A DNA stretch of 64,000 nt, taken from the NCBI GenBank assembly GCA_028533045.1, contig JAQQAP010000020.1, positions 1 to 64,000 of the forward strand, in the 5' to 3' direction. The translations under genes were made by a program, and so were the position numbers. Source of the stretch: Spirochaetales bacterium (GTDB lineage: Bacteria; Spirochaetota; Spirochaetia; DSM-2461). Below the pieces are notes generated by a model. That model saw only the letters and a list, made by a program, of their open reading frames with translations, was not told where the DNA came from and did no database searches. Below are positions 61,325-64,000 of the stretch, one piece after another (within the stretch, counting starts at the first letter, position 1; every line of letters begins with the position of its first letter).

Positions 61325-61588
61325 GTTCTGTCCTTTGACAGGATTATTTAACTGTCTTTTTTAAATATACTCCCATTCAGACTAATTATCGTAATAGGAT
61401 TGCTGTAAAAATATCATTGCCAGATAGTTATGTAAACCCTCAAGTCTATGATTCTTATTCACCTGTATATTTTTCCGCATTTTCCCGATAAATTCAGAAT
61501 CAGCTGGGAATGACATCAATTTTTCTATTTGACTTAGCACCCCGGGAAACCTAAACTTATAAGTAACTTCATAGGATACAGGGAGTAA

Positions 61589-61963
61589 ATGGTGAAGATA
61601 CTGGTTGTGGACGATTCCAAAGCGGCACGGATGCTGCTTACCTCTCTACTAACTGAATACGATAAATCGATCATCCTCCTGGAAGCTTCCAATGGACAGG
61701 AGGGTCTCTCCCTCTTTAAAGAAAATCAACCGGACATCACCTTTCTCGATCTTACTATGCCCGTCATGGACGGCTACGAGGCCCTGGAAAAGATGAAAGC
61801 CTTCGACAGTGAAAAAAAAGTTATAATTCTTACTGCGGACATACAAACGAAAGCCCGGGAACGCTGCCAAGCCCTGGGAGCCGACGGAATGCTAAAAAAG
61901 CTTCCCCAAAAGGAAGAACTTTTCGCCTCACTGGATAAAATCATTAAAGGCGGGAAGTTATGA
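61589..61963 (+). CDS. Stand-alone receiver-domain response regulator (CheY-like)
   Basis: A 124-residue receiver domain: acidic pocket ILVVDDSKAAR (about residues 4-14), phospho-acceptor Asp in ITFLDLTMPVMDGYEAL (about 52), IILTA with the switch Thr, and the conserved Lys in MLKKLPQK. No output domain is present. ATG 61589 or the adjacent GTG 61592 could be the start; GGGAG spacing favours the second slightly. Its stop overlaps the CheC-like gene (ATGA). Confidence 0.93.
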   Translation: MVKILVVDDSKAARMLLTSLLTEYDKSIILLEASNGQEGLSLFKENQPDITFLDLTMPVMDGYEALEKMKAFDSEKKVIILTADIQTKARERCQALGADGMLKKLPQKEELFASLDKIIKGGKL

Positions 61964-62601
61964 GCGGGAAAGAACCTCTTTTTAACGAAATGGAACTGGA
62001 CGCCATTAAGGAAGTGATGAATATCTCCTTTGGGTCCGCTTCGGCAGATCTGGCCGAATTGATGGATATTTTCGTTCAACTTAACATCCCCAAGGTCACC
62101 CTGTTCCGGGGAGATTCCCTTTTGGATCACTTAAGCGAAGAAATAATCGATTTTGATACATGTAGTATTATCCAGCAAGAATTTTACGGCGATTTCGAGG
62201 GCAAGGTATTTCTTGTTTTTGCCTACGGTATGGAAAAGGAGCTCCTCTCCTACTTCCGCGCCCCGGAAATTCTCAGCTTTCAGTCGGACGAACTGATGGA
62301 ACTGGAAAAAGAGGTTCTTCTGGAAATAGGGAGCCTGCTTATCGGCGCCTGTGTGGGTAAGCTCTACGACTTTCTCAAAGCGGATATAAGCTATCTCCGT
62401 CCCCAATGTGTTCTGGGACGTAAATTTCGGGAGTTAAACGAACCAAAGGACAAAAGAAACCGGGAATCCTTTATTTCCCTTAAAACCTACTTCTCCTTTG
62501 AAGACCGGAGCGTGGCGGGACATCTCTTCATGATCAGCGGGGAAGAATCGGCCCTGTCCCTCAAGAATGCCTTGAGTCTTTTTCAGGAGCCCCTTCCGTG
62601 A
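61960..62601 (+). CDS. CheC-like phosphatase family protein
   Basis: A 213-residue protein with two CheC-type helices. The first, DAIKEVMNISFGSASADLAEL (about 14-34), keeps the E-x-x-N catalytic pair. The second, EVLLEIGSLLIGACVGKL (about 120-137), has Ser in place of Asn, so only one active centre seems intact. CheC proteins dephosphorylate CheY-P. Coupling to the receiver gene before it and the cyclase after it suggests it controls that receiver. Confidence 0.82.
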   Translation: MSGKEPLFNEMELDAIKEVMNISFGSASADLAELMDIFVQLNIPKVTLFRGDSLLDHLSEEIIDFDTCSIIQQEFYGDFEGKVFLVFAYGMEKELLSYFRAPEILSFQSDELMELEKEVLLEIGSLLIGACVGKLYDFLKADISYLRPQCVLGRKFRELNEPKDKRNRESFISLKTYFSFEDRSVAGHLFMISGEESALSLKNALSLFQEPLP

Positions 62602-63506
62602 TGTGCCAGGTACTTGATGTCCTAAGTATGGGGATAGTCTCCATCGATGAGAAATACCGCATAAGCGAATGGAATCGCTGGATGGAAATCCACAGCCGTA
62701 AAAAAAGAGAAGACGTGGTAGGAACCTCCCTTTTCACCCTCTATCCCCACCTCAGTACGCCCCAGTTTATCCGCAGTTGCAAGTCGGTACTAAAGTTTGG
62801 TAACTTTGTCTTCTTCTCACAAAAACTGCACAACTACCTCTTTCCCTTCCAGGCCACGGGAATCTATGGGGACTACTTTGAGTTTATGCAGCAGAGCTGT
62901 ACTCTCACTCCCGTTAAAGAGGACGGTAAGACCTTCCGGATAGTCATCACGATTCAGGATGTGACCGAAAGCGTTTATATGGAGAGAAAGCTCAAAACAC
63001 TCATTCAGCAGGACAGCCTGACGGGGATTCACAACCGCCGCTATCTGGACAAGCGACTAAACGAAGAATTCCTCCGCTTCAAACGTCACGGCAATCTTTT
63101 TAGTCTGCTCATCTTTGATATTGACGACTTTAAAAAGATTAACGATACCTACGGCCACCAGTTCGGCGACCGGATTCTCATCAACCTATCCGGGCTCTGC
63201 TCCACCATGATTCGGGGAAGCGATATTCTGGCCCGATTCGGGGGAGAAGAATTCTGCATAATTCTGGCCAATTCCGTGGCTGACGGGGCCCGTACCTTTG
63301 CGGAAAGGCTCCGCTCCTCAGTGGAAGAGCAGAAAACCCGCTTTGACGACAAAACCGATGTGGGAATTACCATAAGCATCGGCATCGCAGAGATCTCCGA
63401 TTCCCTCGAATCCATGGAAGAACTGGTCCATCGGGCGGACGACGCCATGTACGAAGCCAAAAGACAGGGTAAGAACCGGCTTTGCTTCTACGAAGGGAAA
63501 GTTTAA
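62598..63506 (+). CDS. PAS-GGDEF diguanylate cyclase
   Basis: A 302-residue protein: an N-terminal PAS domain (about residues 3-125; LSMGIVSIDEKYRISEWNRWME) and a GGDEF domain (about 130-298) with the active loop ARFGGEEF. The inhibitory site RxxD is present as RGSD five residues before GGEEF, so product inhibition is expected. It makes cyclic di-GMP in response to a PAS-bound cue or a partner. It is cytosolic, and its start overlaps the CheC-like gene (ATGA). Confidence 0.93.
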   Translation: MMCQVLDVLSMGIVSIDEKYRISEWNRWMEIHSRKKREDVVGTSLFTLYPHLSTPQFIRSCKSVLKFGNFVFFSQKLHNYLFPFQATGIYGDYFEFMQQSCTLTPVKEDGKTFRIVITIQDVTESVYMERKLKTLIQQDSLTGIHNRRYLDKRLNEEFLRFKRHGNLFSLLIFDIDDFKKINDTYGHQFGDRILINLSGLCSTMIRGSDILARFGGEEFCIILANSVADGARTFAERLRSSVEEQKTRFDDKTDVGITISIGIAEISDSLESMEELVHRADDAMYEAKRQGKNRLCFYEGKV

Positions 63507-63563
63507 ACACTATGTAAACTACACATTTAATGGAACTGTAGAACTAGACAGATTTAAACTAAA

Positions 63564-63590
63564 GGAATAATATTCCCTCGAAAGAGGAAT
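63564..63590 (+). other. Alternative hairpins around the activase RBS
   Basis: GGAAT-AAT-ATTCC (63564-63576) and the overlapping ATTCCCTC-GAAA-GAGGAAT (63572-63590) are mutually exclusive. The second hides the GAGG ribosome site of the next gene in a stem with a GNRA loop. Confidence 0.4.
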
Positions 63591-63597
63591 AGTAAAA

Positions 63598-64000
63598 ATG
63601 TCATATAGATTGGGAATCGATATTGGTTCTACCACGGCTAAAGCGGTCCTGTCCGACGAGTCAGGTCAGGTTCTTTTTCACCGCTACAGACGGCACAATA
63701 CGGAAATAGAAAAAACCATCAAAGATATACTCCTGGAGGGGGCCGAAGAATTTCCCGGCATCTCTTTTAATGTGAAACTTACCGGTACGGCCGGGCTGGG
63801 ACTGAGTGAACGGTGCAGCCTCCCCTTTACCCAGGAAGTCATCGCCTCGGCGGAGGTGATTAAGCAGTGCCATCCGGACGTGCGTATGCTGATTGATCTG
63901 GGCGGGGAAGACTCGAAGGTCATCTTTTTTACCGACCCGATTAAGCCGGATATTAGGATGAACGGGAACTGCGCCGGAGGAACGGGAGCCTTCATTGACC
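63598..64000 (+). CDS. BadF/BadG-type acyl-CoA dehydratase activase, 5' part (cut by window end)
   Basis: The first 134 codons are visible with no stop. They begin MSYRLGIDIGSTTAKAVL (the phosphate-1 loop of the ASKHA fold), then LIDLGGEDSKVIFF and MNGNCAGGTGAFID, where the Cys ligates the [4Fe-4S] cluster shared by the activase dimer. This C-A-G-G-T-G-A-F-I-D variant is typical of the long, fused activase proteins of anaerobes, which may reach over a thousand residues. It would use ATP to push an electron into a 2-hydroxyacyl-CoA dehydratase or similar enzyme. The remainder lies beyond the window. Confidence 0.88.
   Translation, partial: MSYRLGIDIGSTTAKAVLSDESGQVLFHRYRRHNTEIEKTIKDILLEGAEEFPGISFNVKLTGTAGLGLSERCSLPFTQEVIASAEVIKQCHPDVRMLIDLGGEDSKVIFFTDPIKPDIRMNGNCAGGTGAFID

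Noticed and set aside
1-64000. CRISPR arrays, tRNA or rRNA genes
   Set aside because: No evenly spaced direct repeats, no tRNA T-loop in a cloverleaf context, and no conserved rRNA segments were seen.

Overview
The window looks like chromosome from a free-living, anaerobic, fermentative spirochaete or close relative. This is an inference from gene content only: lipoprotein-rich outer membrane, several chemotaxis and c-di-GMP proteins, FeoAB with flavodoxin and DUF2023, HydE/F/G, Pta, and a 2-hydroxyacyl-CoA dehydratase activase. No rRNA, tRNA, CRISPR array or phage was seen. The only mobile element is the right end of an IS256-type insertion sequence at the left edge.

Left part (1-7250): the IS end abuts a membrane-anchored AraC regulator and probably removed its original start. 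A rightward cluster follows: two acidic DUF2271 lipoproteins (one extended by a beta-propeller), an outer-membrane barrel, an exported FMN-binding protein with a flavinylation motif, and a ferric-reductase-like membrane protein. It ends in a strong terminator. This is the best candidate for a little-described envelope redox system. A 19-bp inverted repeat of unknown nature follows.

Iron region (7250-25191): a leftward DUF2023-flavodoxin-FeoA-FeoB-FeoB-associated operon with palindromes at its promoter; a SsuABC-type ABC importer; a MarR gene whose mRNA looks leaderless, with a DUF6064/ATC-hydrolase fusion behind a matching operator; and two heterodimeric ABC exporter-fold pairs of the siderophore-transporter type, one with TetR, the other flanked by two methyltransferases and a Crp/Fnr regulator.

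Hydrogenase maturation (25182-32600): hydG-hydE, then a zinc-type ArsR, a permease with a fused HMA domain, an aspartase-like protein and hydF, all leftward. HydG lacks the middle cysteine of its auxiliary-cluster motif. Its leader has two intrinsic terminators, and its promoter carries the palindrome seen at the Feo promoter. The first terminator could define a small iron-responsive RNA. No hydrogenase structural gene is present.

Metal region (32599-41631): MazG-like protein, ferritin, then a tightly overlapping six-gene operon: a FecBCD-type importer plus three proteins predicted cytosolic (a ferric-binding-protein-like protein without signal peptide, a HypB-like GTPase, a soluble ABC ATPase). 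This is the second candidate novel system. Two DUF1007 proteins flank a NicO-type nickel/cobalt permease.

Right part (41646-64000): mostly housekeeping and signalling genes, including two chemoreceptors, Pta, MutY, GltS-like, FtsH, HD-GYP, HAD and GNAT enzymes, a DapB-like protein with an altered catalytic motif, methyltransferases, an acyl-CoA synthetase, a receiver-CheC-diguanylate cyclase operon, and the 5' end of a large activase cut by the window.
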